NCBI GenBank assembly: GCA_019931185.1
Contig: JAINDK010000012.1
Span: 62,001-126,000 of the forward strand
Direction: 5' to 3'
From: Bryobacter sp. CoA8 C33
GTDB lineage: Bacteria > Acidobacteriota > Terriglobia > Bryobacterales > Bryobacteraceae
Length of the DNA: 64,000 bases
Shown here: in pieces, positions 8,056 through 20,766 of the stretch
Layout of the letters: the number at the start of each line of letters is the position of its first letter
Position numbering within the stretch: the first letter of the stretch is position 1
Position numbers and translations under genes: made by a program
Notes under the pieces: generated by a model
What the model was told of the DNA's origin: nothing
The model's input: the letters and a program-made list of their open reading frames with translations, nothing else
The model's database searches: none

Positions 8056-10004
8056 CGATCGGAATTCTGGCGCTTGTAGGGCTCGCGGACGAAGCGGGCG
8101 GCTTCTTCCATGGCGCCCTGTGTGTTGTCCTTGGTGCGGATGGCCTGATTGTATTCGCTGACGGCCCGCTCGCGTTGACCGGTCACATCGAAGATCTTGC
8201 CGAGGTTGATATGGGTCCAGACCTCGGTCCACTTCGGCTCGAGATCGCCGTTCAGCACTTCGCGGAACTCGTTGGCGGCGGCCTGCCAGGAGTTTTGCAG
8301 AAAGTAGATTTCCGCGACGCGATAGTGGGCGAGCGAGGAATTGCGATTCACCTCAAGGGCCTTCTGATACTCCTTGAGGGCCTCCTGAAAATCGCTGACT
8401 TCGGCGAACTGCTCGCCCTTGCGAATGGCGACCGCAACCCGAATCTTGTCGTCATAGCGGAGCACCTGAAGGTCGGGATCGAGCCGAACGATTACCGGTT
8501 TACCGAAAGTCTCGACGCTGAACTCCGAGGAGGTGCCGACGACTTCGACGATCTTTTCCTCGGGGTTGCCTTCGGTCTCGATCTTGAGCTTGACGGGCAT
8601 GCGGAAGGTATCCAGATCTTGCGTCACCTTGCCCAATACGCGGAAGCCCTTGGCGGTGCGAAAGACGGTATAGGTGAGCTTGAATTCGGGAGCCCCGGAG
8701 GACTCGATCCACTGGATGAAGAAATAGCTCAGATTGCCTCCGTGGACCTGTTCGGCGGCCTTGCGGATGTCGTCGGTGGACAACTGCCGGTAGGCGCCGC
8801 CCTTGGCGAGGAGCTTGAGCATTTGCTCGAATTTATCCTTTCCCATGAGGCCGCGGAGCATGTGCAGCACGGCGGAGCCCTTGCCGGCGGTGGCGGCCCA
8901 GAATTCCGGCGAGTAATCCTCGAAGCGGGAGGCCTGGATGAGAGGAGGCTCGGGTTGAGTGAGGGCCTCGACGTAGACGTCGCGCATCTCGGTCTCGAGT
9001 GAGCTGGGCCCGCCGGTCGACTCGAAGTAAAGCGCCTCGGAGTAACGGGCGAGGCCATTGACAAACCAGATATGGTTGCGCGTCGCCGGCGAGACGAGGC
9101 CGCCCCACCACTGGCGCGAGACCTGATTGAGGATCAGCCGGGGATTGACTTCGGTGGCGATGGCGGAAGGGGAAACAAACACTACACCGGGAGCGGAGTA
9201 GCCATTGGGGAAGCCCTTGAAGGTCTCGACCAGATAAAGATTGACCGAGGGGGGCTTGCCGTTGAGGTCTGAGAGGAAGTTCATCGCCTTGGCCACCATG
9301 GCGCCGAGTTCGTTGCCGATACCGGCATTGGAGATCCACATTGTCGAGGTGACGCCTTCGGCGCTGACCTGCTTGGGGGCGCCGCGTACGAGCGAGAAGC
9401 TGCCGTAGAGAGCCGGTTGCGCGGTTTTGAAGCTGTAGGTGAGGCGGCCGCCGAGGCCATCCTTCAGATCGACACCGGAGCTGATGACGCGAAACTCGCC
9501 CGGCACGTTGACGTTGAGGTTCATCGTATAGCGGTCGGCTGTGTAGTCGTTGATGGGGAACCAGCGCGAGGGGTACAGCAGCGAGGCGCCGCTGCTCTCG
9601 ATGGAGGCGAAGCGGATGCCATAAACCGGGCTTTCTTCCCGGCCGTCAAAGCGGCCGTCGTATTCAAAAGTCACTGTCACGGGCTTGCCCTTGTCGAGGG
9701 CGGAGCCGAACTGCAGCCGGTGGTTGAACTCGGAGGTACGCGAGAAGTTGACCGAATTGCCGGCGGCATCGGTCGAGACGTTGGCCACCCGCAGAGCATC
9801 GTTGAAATCCAGTTGGATGGAGTTCAAACGGTCGTCGAGCGGGACAAAACGCATTTTGACCTTGGCGGTCAGGCTTTGCTGCGCGGGCTCGACGGCGACA
9901 TCGATGTCGTAGTGCTCGACGTCAATGCGCCCGCGGCGGTCGCGCTGGGCCGGCAGCGTCGCGCTAAGTAGCAGCAGTAGGGCTAGAAGTCTCATGTTCC
10001 TCAT
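8052..10004 (-). CDS. Catalytically dead M1 aminopeptidase homologue with C-terminal TPR region
   Basis: 650 residues with a signal peptide (MRLLALLLLLSATLPAQ; the second Met, coordinate 9995, is an equally good start). Residues 28-210 form an M1-like beta domain (VEHYDIDVAVEPAQQSLTAKVKMRF). The catalytic-domain position is recognisable from QWWGGLV and the following helix, but HEXXH reads NQVSR (293-297) and the third zinc ligand 19 residues later is Asn316. The GxMEN-type exopeptidase motif is also lost (NGYSAPG). Residues from about 535 are two or three TPR-like repeats. It is therefore probably a secreted binding or scaffolding protein, not a peptidase. The 5' end overlaps lpxB by 41 bases. 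Confidence 0.75.
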   Translation of the reverse strand: MRNMRLLALLLLLSATLPAQRDRRGRIDVEHYDIDVAVEPAQQSLTAKVKMRFVPLDDRLNSIQLDFNDALRVANVSTDAAGNSVNFSRTSEFNHRLQFGSALDKGKPVTVTFEYDGRFDGREESPVYGIRFASIESSGASLLYPSRWFPINDYTADRYTMNLNVNVPGEFRVISSGVDLKDGLGGRLTYSFKTAQPALYGSFSLVRGAPKQVSAEGVTSTMWISNAGIGNELGAMVAKAMNFLSDLNGKPPSVNLYLVETFKGFPNGYSAPGVVFVSPSAIATEVNPRLILNQVSRQWWGGLVSPATRNHIWFVNGLARYSEALYFESTGGPSSLETEMRDVYVEALTQPEPPLIQASRFEDYSPEFWAATAGKGSAVLHMLRGLMGKDKFEQMLKLLAKGGAYRQLSTDDIRKAAEQVHGGNLSYFFIQWIESSGAPEFKLTYTVFRTAKGFRVLGKVTQDLDTFRMPVKLKIETEGNPEEKIVEVVGTSSEFSVETFGKPVIVRLDPDLQVLRYDDKIRVAVAIRKGEQFAEVSDFQEALKEYQKALEVNRNSSLAHYRVAEIYFLQNSWQAAANEFREVLNGDLEPKWTEVWTHINLGKIFDVTGQRERAVSEYNQAIRTKDNTQGAMEEAARFVREPYKRQNSDR

Positions 10005-11127
10005 TCAGCATCTCATCGACAAGGCGGGCGGCTTCGGCGAACGGGTCGTGGTCGCTCTTGAGCAACCGGGCCACCTCGGCCAATCCCTTTCTCATATCAT
10101 CCCGTTGAGACTGGTTCTGAAGCAAACCGAGGGCAGCGGCGGCGAGGTTTTCACCCGTCATCCGCTGCTGGATCAATTCGGGAATAACCTCTCTTCCGGC
10201 GACCAGATTGACCATCGTATAAAACGGAACATCCACGAGGAAGCGCCCGATCCACCAGCTCAAACCAGTTACCCGATAGAAACTGACGGTAGGGGCGCCG
10301 AGCAGGGCGGCCTCCATCGTGACCGTGCCGGAGGCGGCTAGGGCCAGATCGCAGTGCGCCAGCAGGTCCCAGGTTTCTCCCTCAATCACATGGATGAAGG
10401 CGGGAAGGGAATGGTTAGCAAAAAACTTGCGCCCGATCTGGGGGGGAGTGCCGAGAACGAACTGAACCGGGGTGACGGCGGCAATGCGGGCGGCCGCGTC
10501 GAGCAGGGCCGGGAGGTGGCGGGTGATTTCGCCGCGGCGGCTGCCCGGCAGGAGGGCGATCATGGGGCGGTTCGCGGCGATGCCGAGGGAAGCGAAAAAC
10601 TCGTCGCGGTCCCGGCGTGGGGCGATGTGGCGGGCCAGGGGATGACCGATGAAGCGGGCGGGAACGCCGCGATCGCGAAACCATTTTTCCTCGAAGGGGA
10701 AGATGCAAAGCAACTGCCGCAGATCGCGCCGCATCTGCCGGACGCGACCGGCGCGCCAGGCCCAGGCCTGGGGCGCCACGAGGTACACGACGGGGATGCC
10801 CAACTCGCGGAGGCGGCGGGCGAGCCGGAGGTGAAAATCCGGAGAATCGGTGAGTATGGCCAGATCGGGTTTTTCGCGCCGGGCCACGGCGAGCAGCCGG
10901 TTGAATTCGCCGTAGATGCCGGGCAAATGCGTGAGCACTTCGACCAGGCCGACGACACTGAGTTTTTCCGCGTCGATGACCGGGCGCACGCCAGCGGCGA
11001 GCATGCGGGGCTGGGCGCAGCCAAAGAACTCGAGGTCCGGCCGGCGCTGGCGCAGCGCCTCGATGAGGCCCGTGGCATAAAAGTCGCCACTGGCTTCACC
11101 CGCCGAGATCAGTATGCGCCGCACCAC
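9964..11127 (-). CDS. lpxB: Lipid-A-disaccharide synthase
   Basis: 387 residues, GTG start. ILISAGEASGDFYATGLIEAL at the N-terminus, VVGLVEVL, PDFHLRLAR, VYLVAPQAWAWR and LLPGSRRGEI are diagnostic LpxB (GT19) motifs. The enzyme condenses UDP-2,3-diacylglucosamine with lipid X at the inner membrane in lipid A synthesis, so the organism should make a lipid A-based outer membrane. None of the other lpx genes is adjacent. It is divergent from the hypothetical gene at 11152 with only about 24 bases between them, and overlaps the downstream M1-like gene. Confidence 0.95.
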   Translation of the reverse strand: MVRRILISAGEASGDFYATGLIEALRQRRPDLEFFGCAQPRMLAAGVRPVIDAEKLSVVGLVEVLTHLPGIYGEFNRLLAVARREKPDLAILTDSPDFHLRLARRLRELGIPVVYLVAPQAWAWRAGRVRQMRRDLRQLLCIFPFEEKWFRDRGVPARFIGHPLARHIAPRRDRDEFFASLGIAANRPMIALLPGSRRGEITRHLPALLDAAARIAAVTPVQFVLGTPPQIGRKFFANHSLPAFIHVIEGETWDLLAHCDLALAASGTVTMEAALLGAPTVSFYRVTGLSWWIGRFLVDVPFYTMVNLVAGREVIPELIQQRMTGENLAAAALGLLQNQSQRDDMRKGLAEVARLLKSDHDPFAEAARLVDEMLNEEHETSSPTAAT

Positions 11128-11151
11128 TTCTTTTCAGCGTATCGCGCTATC

Positions 11152-11913
11152 ATGCGAGTGTTGATGACAGAGCGGTTGACGGTCAAGGCGTTCGCGGAGC
11201 GGTTCCGCCAGGAAATGGTGCCACTTTCCGGCAAAATCAGCTTTTATTCGGCTGGTCTCCGGCTGAACGCGGAAGACGAAAAAGAACTGATTTACGATCC
11301 GGTCGGAAGTCTGCCGCCCATGGTGCGCGAGCTGTTGCCGGATATGGCGATCGTGCTGGTTCCGCATTTGGAGGGTACCGGTGAGGTGACCGTGGTGATG
11401 GACCCACCCAAGAATCTGACGCAGCCAGAGGCGGCCGACCGCGTATGGCTATCGGAGACGAAGGTGGATGGGCGGGACGTGCTGACTTTCGCCGTGCAGG
11501 GCTGTGACAGCGGCGAGTATCATTACCGGCTGTTCCGGACGATTGCGGCGCGGGTGGTGGAGCGGGCGCATAAGGGTTTCTTCGATGGGTTTGAAGAGAT
11601 TCTGCGCGACGAATTGCGCCGGCATGTGCATGGGGAAGTAGATGAGGAAAGCTGGCGGGCCAAGGAAGCATTGCTGGCCGGATCGAAGACGCCGTGGCGG
11701 GAGTCGAAGGCGTTTCGCAACTATGTGCGGGTGGCGATTGTCGATTCGCTGACGCTGTATCTGCATGGGCTTTGCTGCGATATCGACTTCGAGCCGGGGC
11801 CGCGGCAAATGAAAAGCCGGGAGATGAAGCGGCGGCTGAGTTGGTTGTGGGAGCACATCAGCGCGCCAGAGGGGTATTCGATTTTTCCGGAGCAGCGCAA
11901 GCCTCAGGGTTGA
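11152..11913 (+). CDS. Conserved hypothetical protein
   Basis: 253 residues from ATG at 11152 (MRVLMTERL; a second in-frame Met lies four codons later). Upstream in-frame sequence is ignored because it is antisense to lpxB. No signal peptide or membrane segment is evident. The protein is mixed alpha/beta, rich in charged residues, with a basic C-terminal stretch (RQMKSREMKRRLSWLWEHI). I do not recognise the family. It is divergent from lpxB, and its last ten bases overlap the convergent ankyrin gene. Confidence 0.7.
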   Translation: MRVLMTERLTVKAFAERFRQEMVPLSGKISFYSAGLRLNAEDEKELIYDPVGSLPPMVRELLPDMAIVLVPHLEGTGEVTVVMDPPKNLTQPEAADRVWLSETKVDGRDVLTFAVQGCDSGEYHYRLFRTIAARVVERAHKGFFDGFEEILRDELRRHVHGEVDEESWRAKEALLAGSKTPWRESKAFRNYVRVAIVDSLTLYLHGLCCDIDFEPGPRQMKSREMKRRLSWLWEHISAPEGYSIFPEQRKPQG

Positions 11914-13136
11914 AGCAGGCGGGCGAGGGCGTCCTGGCCGGCATCGCGAGCGAGATCAGCCGCGGATTTTCCAACTTTGTTCTGACGCCGGGGGTCGGCA
12001 CCGCGACCGAGCAGAAGGCGGACCATTTCTTCGCGTCCCCAACTGGCGGCATAGTGAAGTGGGGTGGCCTGGGAGTCGCGATCGGGGGCATTGACGTCGG
12101 CGCCGCGCTCGAGCAGCAGTTTGGCGAGCGGCAATTGGCCGGCGAGGGCGGCATCGTGGAGCGGTGTGGCGCCGGAGGGGTTGAGGGCATGGGGGCTCGC
12201 GCCGGCGGCCAGCAATAACTCAGCAACGGCGAGGTGGCCCTTGAGGCAGGCGTCGTGAATGAGAGTGGAGCCTTGGGCGGTGGGGGCATCGGGGTCCATG
12301 CCGCGCTCGAGCAGCAGTTTTACGACATCGCTTTGGCCCTTCAGGACGGCCTCTTCCATTTGCTTGGCGGCGCCGCGGGCATCGCCACCAGCCAGCCGGG
12401 CGCCTTTGTTCATCAGGTAATCGACAACCGGGGTATGCCTTTGCTTGAGCGCTTCATCGAGGGCGGTGAGGCCGCCGGCATCGCGGGCATCGACCTCGGC
12501 GCCAGCTACGACCAGGAGGCGCACGGCGTCGAGATGGCCTTTGGCGGCGGCCTCATGTAGCGGGGTGACTTCGGAATCGCGGATGCGGTGGCGCGGATTG
12601 GCCCCGGCCTTGAGCAGCAGCTCGACGATCAACGCGTGGCCCTTCCAGGCTGCTTCGTCGAGGGGCGTGGCCCCGCCGGCATCCTCAGCATCGATTTCAA
12701 CCTTGTTGGCGATGAGGAACTCGACGATCTCGTTATGGCCACGGCTGGCGGCCAGATGGAGGGCAGTTGAGCCGAGGCGGTGACGGCGCTTGAGGTCGGC
12801 CCCCCGCTGGGCGAGCAGGCGCACGATGTCTAGATGATTAGTGAGGATGGCGTAGTGCAGGGGAGTTGAGCCGCTTTCGGCATGGGCGGCGTTGATGTCC
12901 ATGTGTGGGGCATCGACTTCGGCGCCTTTGTCGAGCAGCAGCAGGGCAATCTCGCGGTAGCCGCCCCAGGCGGCGTCGTGCAGGGGTGTGCCGCCGAGCG
13001 GGTCGCGCTCGGTGACGCTGGCGCCATCGGCGATCAATTGGCGGACACGCTCGAGCTCGCCCGCGCGCACCGCGACGTGCAGCCCTTCGGCGAGGGCCAG
13101 TGAAGCGGACAGGAGGACAAAGAGCAAGCGCCCCAT
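11904..13136 (-). CDS. Secreted ankyrin-repeat protein
   Basis: 410 residues. The signal peptide MGRLLFVLLSASLALAEG is followed almost to the C-terminus by about twelve ankyrin repeats of 30-34 residues (for example GSTPLHYAILTNHLDIVRLL and GATPLHDAALAGQLPLAKLL). One repeat around 245-275 is degenerate. There is no other domain, so it is probably a periplasmic or exported protein-binding solenoid with an unknown partner. It is the last gene of a minus-strand series, 16 bases after a secreted redoxin; bacterial periplasmic ankyrins such as AnkB are known near peroxide-defence genes, which makes that pairing suggestive. Confidence 0.88.
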   Translation of the reverse strand: MGRLLFVLLSASLALAEGLHVAVRAGELERVRQLIADGASVTERDPLGGTPLHDAAWGGYREIALLLLDKGAEVDAPHMDINAAHAESGSTPLHYAILTNHLDIVRLLAQRGADLKRRHRLGSTALHLAASRGHNEIVEFLIANKVEIDAEDAGGATPLDEAAWKGHALIVELLLKAGANPRHRIRDSEVTPLHEAAAKGHLDAVRLLVVAGAEVDARDAGGLTALDEALKQRHTPVVDYLMNKGARLAGGDARGAAKQMEEAVLKGQSDVVKLLLERGMDPDAPTAQGSTLIHDACLKGHLAVAELLLAAGASPHALNPSGATPLHDAALAGQLPLAKLLLERGADVNAPDRDSQATPLHYAASWGREEMVRLLLGRGADPRRQNKVGKSAADLARDAGQDALARLLQP

Positions 13137-13152
13137 GTCCGCTAGCCTAGCG

Positions 13153-13743
13153 CTATTTCTTGACGGCGGGCTTGGGGGCGGCCTTTGCCGGAGCAGCCGG
13201 AGTGGCCGGGGCGGCGGCCTTGCCCTCGGCCAGCAGTTTTTCGATCTCCGTAATCAGACGGTCGCCAGAGATGACGTCGGGGTATAGGCCGGGGGCAGTC
13301 CATTGCCAGTCGGCGCGGATCTCGCCTTTCTGGTCAATGAGAAAGACATGGGGAAAGTACATGGCGGGGCGTTGGGGCGATGCCTTGACGTAGCTGCCGG
13401 CCACCTGGCCCATGTCGAAGAGAATCGGGCTGCTGACCTTGAACACGTTAGTGTACTTCTTGACATCATCAAAGGTGTCCGGCGGAACGACGATGCTGAG
13501 AATGGCGACATTGTCACCGAACTTGGGCTTCACGCGGCCTTCGATGGACTTGGTGAGGGCCTGGCACTTATCGCACTTCGTCTGCATGAACTCAACGATG
13601 AGCACTTTGCCGCGGTAGTCAAGGATGTCATGCTGGCGCATGTTGACATCGGGCAGGGAGAAGCTGGGAGCACGGCGGCCGCTGTATTCGTTGGCGGCGA
13701 ACAGGGCGCATGAGGCAAGGGCGAGAACAAGAATCGATTTCAT
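13153..13743 (-). CDS. Secreted thioredoxin-fold protein (redoxin/TlpA-like)
   Basis: 196 residues. The signal peptide MKSILVLALASCALFAAN precedes APSFSLPDVNMRQHDILDYRGKVLIVEFM, the standard AhpC/TSA-redoxin entry. The active-site motif is TKCDKC, giving a CxxC pair, so both cysteines of a thiol oxidoreductase are present. The last 25 residues are an Ala/Pro/Lys-rich tail that looks disordered. It is likely a periplasmic disulfide reductase or thiol carrier. It lies 3 bases after mtnA and 16 bases before the ankyrin gene. Confidence 0.85.
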   Translation of the reverse strand: MKSILVLALASCALFAANEYSGRRAPSFSLPDVNMRQHDILDYRGKVLIVEFMQTKCDKCQALTKSIEGRVKPKFGDNVAILSIVVPPDTFDDVKKYTNVFKVSSPILFDMGQVAGSYVKASPQRPAMYFPHVFLIDQKGEIRADWQWTAPGLYPDVISGDRLITEIEKLLAEGKAAAPATPAAPAKAAPKPAVKK

Positions 13744-13746
13744 CGT

Positions 13747-14778
13747 TTAATTTCCTTCTACCAGTTTGCGAAGTTGTTCGGTGAACGGAGCCCGCGCCAC
13801 GCCGCGCTCGGTGATGATGGCGGTGACGTAGCGGTTGGGCGTGACATCAAAAGCGGGGTTGCGCACCTGTGTTCCCGCCGGGGCGACGGGATGGCCAAAC
13901 ATGGCCGTGACTTCCGTTGCCGGGCGCTCCTCGATCGGAATGTGATCGCCGTCGGGAATCGACAGATCCAGCGTGGACAGGGGTGCGGCGACATAGAAGG
14001 GAACATTGTTTTCACGAGCCAGCACAGCTACGCCGTAGGTGCCGATCTTGTTGGCGACATCGCCATTGGCGGCGATGCGGTCCGCGCCGACCACGACGCA
14101 GCCGATGCGGCCGGAGCGGAGAAAATGTCCCGCCATGTTGTCGGTGATCAGGGTGGTGTTGATGCCGTCTTTTTGCAATTCCCAAACGGTGAGACGGCTG
14201 CCCTGGAGAAAAGGTCTCGTTTCGTCGGCGAAAACATCGATGGACTTGCCGGCTTCGACGGCGGCGCGGATGACGCCGAGCGCGGTGCCATAGCCGGCCG
14301 TGGCAAGAGCCCCAGCGTTGCAATGGGTGAGCACGGTCTTGCCGTCGGGCACGAGCGGTGCGCCGTGAGCGCCGATTTGGCGGTTGATGGCGATGTCTTC
14401 CTCATGCACAAGTTGGGCTTCGGCGATGAGGCGCTGGCGGACGGTGGCGAGAGGCTGGTCCGCTAGGGACGCGCGCAGGCGCTTCATGCGCTCAATGCCC
14501 CAGAAGAGATTGACGGCGGTGGGGCGCGTGGCGGCGAGCGTATCGCAAATCGTGAGAAATTGCCCGTCGAAGTTTTCGTCGGCGGCCTGAGCGGCGCCGA
14601 GGGCCACACCCATGGCGGCCGCCACGCCGATGGCGGGCGCGCCGCGGATAATCATATCGCGAATGGCGCGGGCCACTTCCTGATAGTTGCGGCACAAAAC
14701 AAATTCCTCGACATGAGGCAAGCGGGTCTGGTCGATCATTTCGACGCCCGCCGCGGTCCAGCGCAGCGTTTCAATCAT
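13747..14778 (-). CDS. mtnA: Methylthioribose-1-phosphate isomerase
   Basis: 343 residues, full length for MtnA. The [19 protein letters not shown] segment is highly conserved. [20 protein letters not shown] carries the catalytic Cys, and [20 protein letters not shown] carries the catalytic Asp. The enzyme isomerises 5-methylthioribose-1-phosphate to the ribulose form in the methionine salvage pathway, which recycles methylthioadenosine from polyamine synthesis. The start ATG overlaps the CPBP gene stop by four bases. No other mtn genes are adjacent. Confidence 0.95.
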   Translation of the reverse strand: MIETLRWTAAGVEMIDQTRLPHVEEFVLCRNYQEVARAIRDMIIRGAPAIGVAAAMGVALGAAQAADENFDGQFLTICDTLAATRPTAVNLFWGIERMKRLRASLADQPLATVRQRLIAEAQLVHEEDIAINRQIGAHGAPLVPDGKTVLTHCNAGALATAGYGTALGVIRAAVEAGKSIDVFADETRPFLQGSRLTVWELQKDGINTTLITDNMAGHFLRSGRIGCVVVGADRIAANGDVANKIGTYGVAVLARENNVPFYVAAPLSTLDLSIPDGDHIPIEERPATEVTAMFGHPVAPAGTQVRNPAFDVTPNRYVTAIITERGVARAPFTEQLRKLVEGN

Positions 14779-15479
14779 GGTTTTTTGATGAGATCTCCTT
14801 GAAAAATCATTCCGGCGAGGAAGGTGAGGTTATAGGCGGCGTGCGTGAGCGAGGAGGCCGCCGTCGAGCCGGTCTGTTGGCGCACGAGTCCAAAGACGGC
14901 GCTGGCGAGGGTGAGCAGCAACAGACGCTGCCAGTTCCAATTGTATTGTGGCCCATGGAGCAGCGAGAAAGGCAGGGCTGTGGCGAGCAGGCCGCCGGCC
15001 AGGCCGAGCGAGCGCACCAGCAGGGGCTGGGCAAATCCGCGAAACACGAGTTCCTCAAAGACCGGTCCAGCGGTGGAGGCGGCCATGCCAATGGCAAGCA
15101 CGCTCCAGCGGTCACCGAGCAAGGCGTCCATGGCAACGGCTTCCTTTCTTGCGCCGAGCAGCAAGGCGAGCAGGCCCACGGTGAGGGCCAGCATGGGCCC
15201 GAGCAGGCCGGTAAGCAACATGCCGGGCCAAGGCGCGCGCCAGTGCAGGGCGTCCCAGAACGGCAGGCCGCGGCGCCAAGACAGAATCAGGCGAAGGCAG
15301 CCGAGCAGGGCGGCATAGAGGATCACTTGCGATAGCGCGGCGACAACACCCTTTTGGGGAACGAGCAGGCCGAGCAGCTTTGCCGACAGGGCCGAGATGA
15401 CAAGACAGGGCAAGGCGGCGCCCAGCAGCAGGCCGAGGTCTTCGTAGGTCCAGAGCGGAGATTCCTGGCTTGCTGTCAT
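14775..15479 (-). CDS. CPBP-family intramembrane metalloprotease
   Basis: 234 residues from ATG at 15479. An upstream in-frame extension is rejected because it lies within the preceding gene. The protein is almost entirely hydrophobic with about six to seven helices. [14 protein letters not shown] is the EExxxR motif of the CAAX/CPBP family, and LLHGPQ supplies the conserved His of the next motif. Members process prenylated or peptide substrates within the membrane, and bacterial ones often act in bacteriocin self-immunity. Nothing nearby identifies a substrate. It is translationally coupled to mtnA. Confidence 0.85.
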   Translation of the reverse strand: MTASQESPLWTYEDLGLLLGAALPCLVISALSAKLLGLLVPQKGVVAALSQVILYAALLGCLRLILSWRRGLPFWDALHWRAPWPGMLLTGLLGPMLALTVGLLALLLGARKEAVAMDALLGDRWSVLAIGMAASTAGPVFEELVFRGFAQPLLVRSLGLAGGLLATALPFSLLHGPQYNWNWQRLLLLTLASAVFGLVRQQTGSTAASSLTHAAYNLTFLAGMIFQGDLIKKP

Positions 15480-15483
15480 CTGC

Positions 15484-16439
15484 TCAATCGCCTTCGAAGA
15501 GGATCGCCGCCAAGAGCGGCACCATGATCTCATGGTGGCCGGTGAGGGCGTAACCTTTGCCGCCAGCTTTCGCGTGCGGCCGCTCGACGACATTCATTTT
15601 GGGGCGGTAGTGCTGGAGGAAATCGAAGTTGACGGTGGTGAAGTTTTCGAGCTTGACGCCGAGATTGCGCACGCTCGATACGACCTTGAGAAAAACTTCG
15701 GGCAGCACGACGGCGCTGCCGCAATTGACGTAAACACCGCCCTCGCCCATGGCGCTGACGAGCGAACAGAGCAGGCGGAAGTCATGGTGCGTACCGGCGC
15801 CGAGCGCCGCGCCACTGGCGGCGGGATGGGTATGAGGGGTGTCGGTGCCGAGGGCGAGATGAACGGTAACGGGTACGGAGCGCCGCCAGGCGGAGTAAAG
15901 CACGCTCTGGTCCCGCAAGTCCGGTTTGCCCACGGCGTCGAGCTTGGCTCCGTAGGCTTCGCCGAGGCCGGTGCCGGCCGTGAGGGCTTCACTGGCGGCT
16001 TCATTCATCCAGCGGCCGGTCTCCTCGGCGCTGCCGAAGCTGCCGTCGGGCAGCACCGCTTCGACGTCCTCGCTGGTGGCGCCGGAGATGGCGATCTCAA
16101 AGTCGTGGATCGAGGTCGAACCGTTCATCGCGAAGGCGGTAATGAAGCCGCGGTTCATCATTTCGATGAGTACCGGCGCGAGGCCGCATTTGATGACATG
16201 GCCGCCCATGCCCCAGATGACGGGCTTGCCGCGGCGGCGCGCCTCGCGCAGGGCCGTGACGACGGAGCGCAGCGTATCGGCGGCGAGCAGGCGGGGCAGC
16301 TTGTCGAGCAGCCGGCTGGCGCTGTCGCCGGGGGATGGCGGCTGCGCGAAGTGCTCGATTTGCACTTTTCCGCCGCGCGAGTAAATGCTGACCGTTTTCA
16401 GGCCGCTCAGATCCATCGGAGTTTGGGGGTATTTGCTGC

Positions 16440-16443
<4 letters not shown>
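15484..16443 (-). CDS. Deoxyhypusine-synthase-like protein
   Basis: 319 residues; the ATG at 16443 overlaps the uvrA stop (ATGA). [20 protein letters not shown] and [23 protein letters not shown] match the NAD-binding region of the deoxyhypusine/homospermidine synthase fold (the enzyme family has TGAN/GAGxxHDxE at this place). The C-terminal third diverges: I cannot find the catalytic lysine with its WGKI-type context, and instead there is a [26 protein letters not shown] stretch. It may therefore use NAD on another substrate. Bacteria have no eIF5A, so deoxyhypusine synthesis is unlikely. Nearby mtnA and the distant pot genes give only a weak polyamine link. Confidence 0.65.
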
Positions 16444-19200
<2,757 letters not shown>

Positions 19201-19217
<17 letters not shown>

Positions 19218-20700
19218 AGTAATTGGGCCTCACTTTCTCGATTACCTGGCGGGTGGGGCGCTCCAGCAGATCGAAGGCGGGTTGCGGATACAGACCCAGA
19301 CCGATGGCAGCGAGAACAAGCGGCAGCACAACGGCCCACTCGCGCGGGCTCAAGTCGGGCAAAAGCCGGTTTTGCTCCGCTGTTTCCCCGAGCGTTATGC
19401 GCTGGTAGCACCAAAGCAGATAGGCGGCGGTGAGCACGACGCCCAGGCCAGCCCAGCACGCCCACCAGACACTCATCTCAAAGGCGCCGGCCAGGATGCG
19501 CACCTCCCCGACGAAGCCATTCAGCGGAGGCAGGCCCATCGAACTGACAACCGCCACCAGGAAGACCAGCGAAAAGGCCGGCATCGGACCAAAGAGGCCG
19601 CCATACTCACCGATCTCATACGTGTGCCGCCGCTCGTAGGCAAGCCCCAGGAGCAGGAAGAGTAAGCCGGTGGAGATGCCGTGGTTGATCTGTTGCAGCA
19701 TGCTACCCGAAATTCCGGCCGGGTTGAGCGAAAAAAGCCCGAGCATGCAGAAGCCCATGTGGCTCACGCTCGAATAGGCGATCAACCGCTTCCAGTCGCG
19801 CTGCCGCAGGCAAATCAGGGCGCCGTAGAGAATCGCGATGAGAGCGGCGAGGCTCATCGCCAGCAGCACGCCGGGGTGCTTGAGGGTTTCCGGCACGGTG
19901 GGCAGCACCAGCCGGACAAAGCCATAAGTACCCATTTTGAGCATGACGCTGGCGAGATAGACGCTGCCGGCCGTGGGCGCCTCGGCATGGGCGTCGGGCA
20001 GCCAGGTGTGCAGCGGCGCCATCGGAACCTTGACGGCAAGGCCGGCAAAGAGCAACCAAAAGATCCAAAACCCCAACTGTCCCTCGGGCTGTGTAGCCCA
20101 GAGCGCGGGGATGCTGAAGGTGAAGAAGCCAGTCTGGCGCGCGTGTTCGAAATAGAGAAGCAGCAGGCCCAGCAGCATCAACATGCTGCCGGCCACCGTG
20201 TAGACGAGAAACTTCATCGCGGCGCGCCGCCGCTCCGGGCCGCCCCAGATCGCGATCAGAAAGAACATCGGCAACAGAGAGGCCTCGAAAAACACGAAGA
20301 AGAGCAGGGCATCGAGCGAGAGAAAAACACCGAGGACGGTCGTCTGCAGCGTGAGCAGCAGAATATGGAATTCCTTGACGTGCTGGTCGATCGCCCTCCA
20401 ACTGGCCAGACAGGCGAGAAAGCCGACCAGGCTCGTCATGGCCACCAGCAGCAGCGAATAGCCGTCTACGGCCAGATGAAACTCGGCTCCGATCGACGGG
20501 ATCCAGACCAACCTCTGCACAAACTGAAAGTCGCCGTTCGGGTCAAAGCGCGCCAGCAGGGCGAAGGCCCAAACCGCGCTCAAAGCCAGTGCGAGATTGG
20601 CCCCAAGGCGGATCCACTGCCGTCGCGACCCCGGCACGAAGCACAAGACCAGCGCGACGAGCAGGGGAAAGAACAGGAACAGTGTCAAATGATCAGCCAT
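19201..20700 (-). CDS. nuoM: NADH-quinone oxidoreductase subunit M (proton-translocating antiporter-like)
   Basis: 499 residues, about 14 hydrophobic helices. [58 protein letters not shown] and [14 protein letters not shown] are diagnostic of the Mrp/NuoM antiporter family and contain the conserved Glu and Lys of the proton channel. NuoM is one of the proton-pumping subunits of complex I. It stands alone here: the gene before it is a surface protein separated by a hairpin terminator and the next is uvrA. A second copy from another complex cannot be excluded. Confidence 0.9.
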
Positions 20701-20708
20701 GCAAACAA

Positions 20709-20743
20709 GAGGAGGGCGGCCCGAGCACAGGCCGCCCTCTTTT
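20709..20743 (-). terminator. Hairpin terminator after the TIGR03437 gene
   Basis: GAGGGCGGCC at 20712-20721 and GGCCGCCCTC at 20730-20739 form a perfect 10-base stem with an eight-base loop between the surface protein stop (20767) and the nuoM start (20700). Read on the minus strand the tail is only moderately T-rich (CTCTTGTTT). It probably separates nuoM-uvrA from the surface protein genes, though nuoM must then have its own promoter, which I do not see. Confidence 0.6.
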
Positions 20744-20766
20744 CAGTTTAGCTGGTGAGTGAGAGT

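Noticed and set aside
7743-9002. Plus-strand open frame across the permease end and the M1-like gene
   Set aside because: It overlaps two well-supported genes in other frames and has no recognisable content.
10354-11151. Extension of the hypothetical gene at 11152 further upstream
   Set aside because: The extension is antisense to lpxB, whose motifs are certain. ATG at 11152 gives a clean divergent arrangement.
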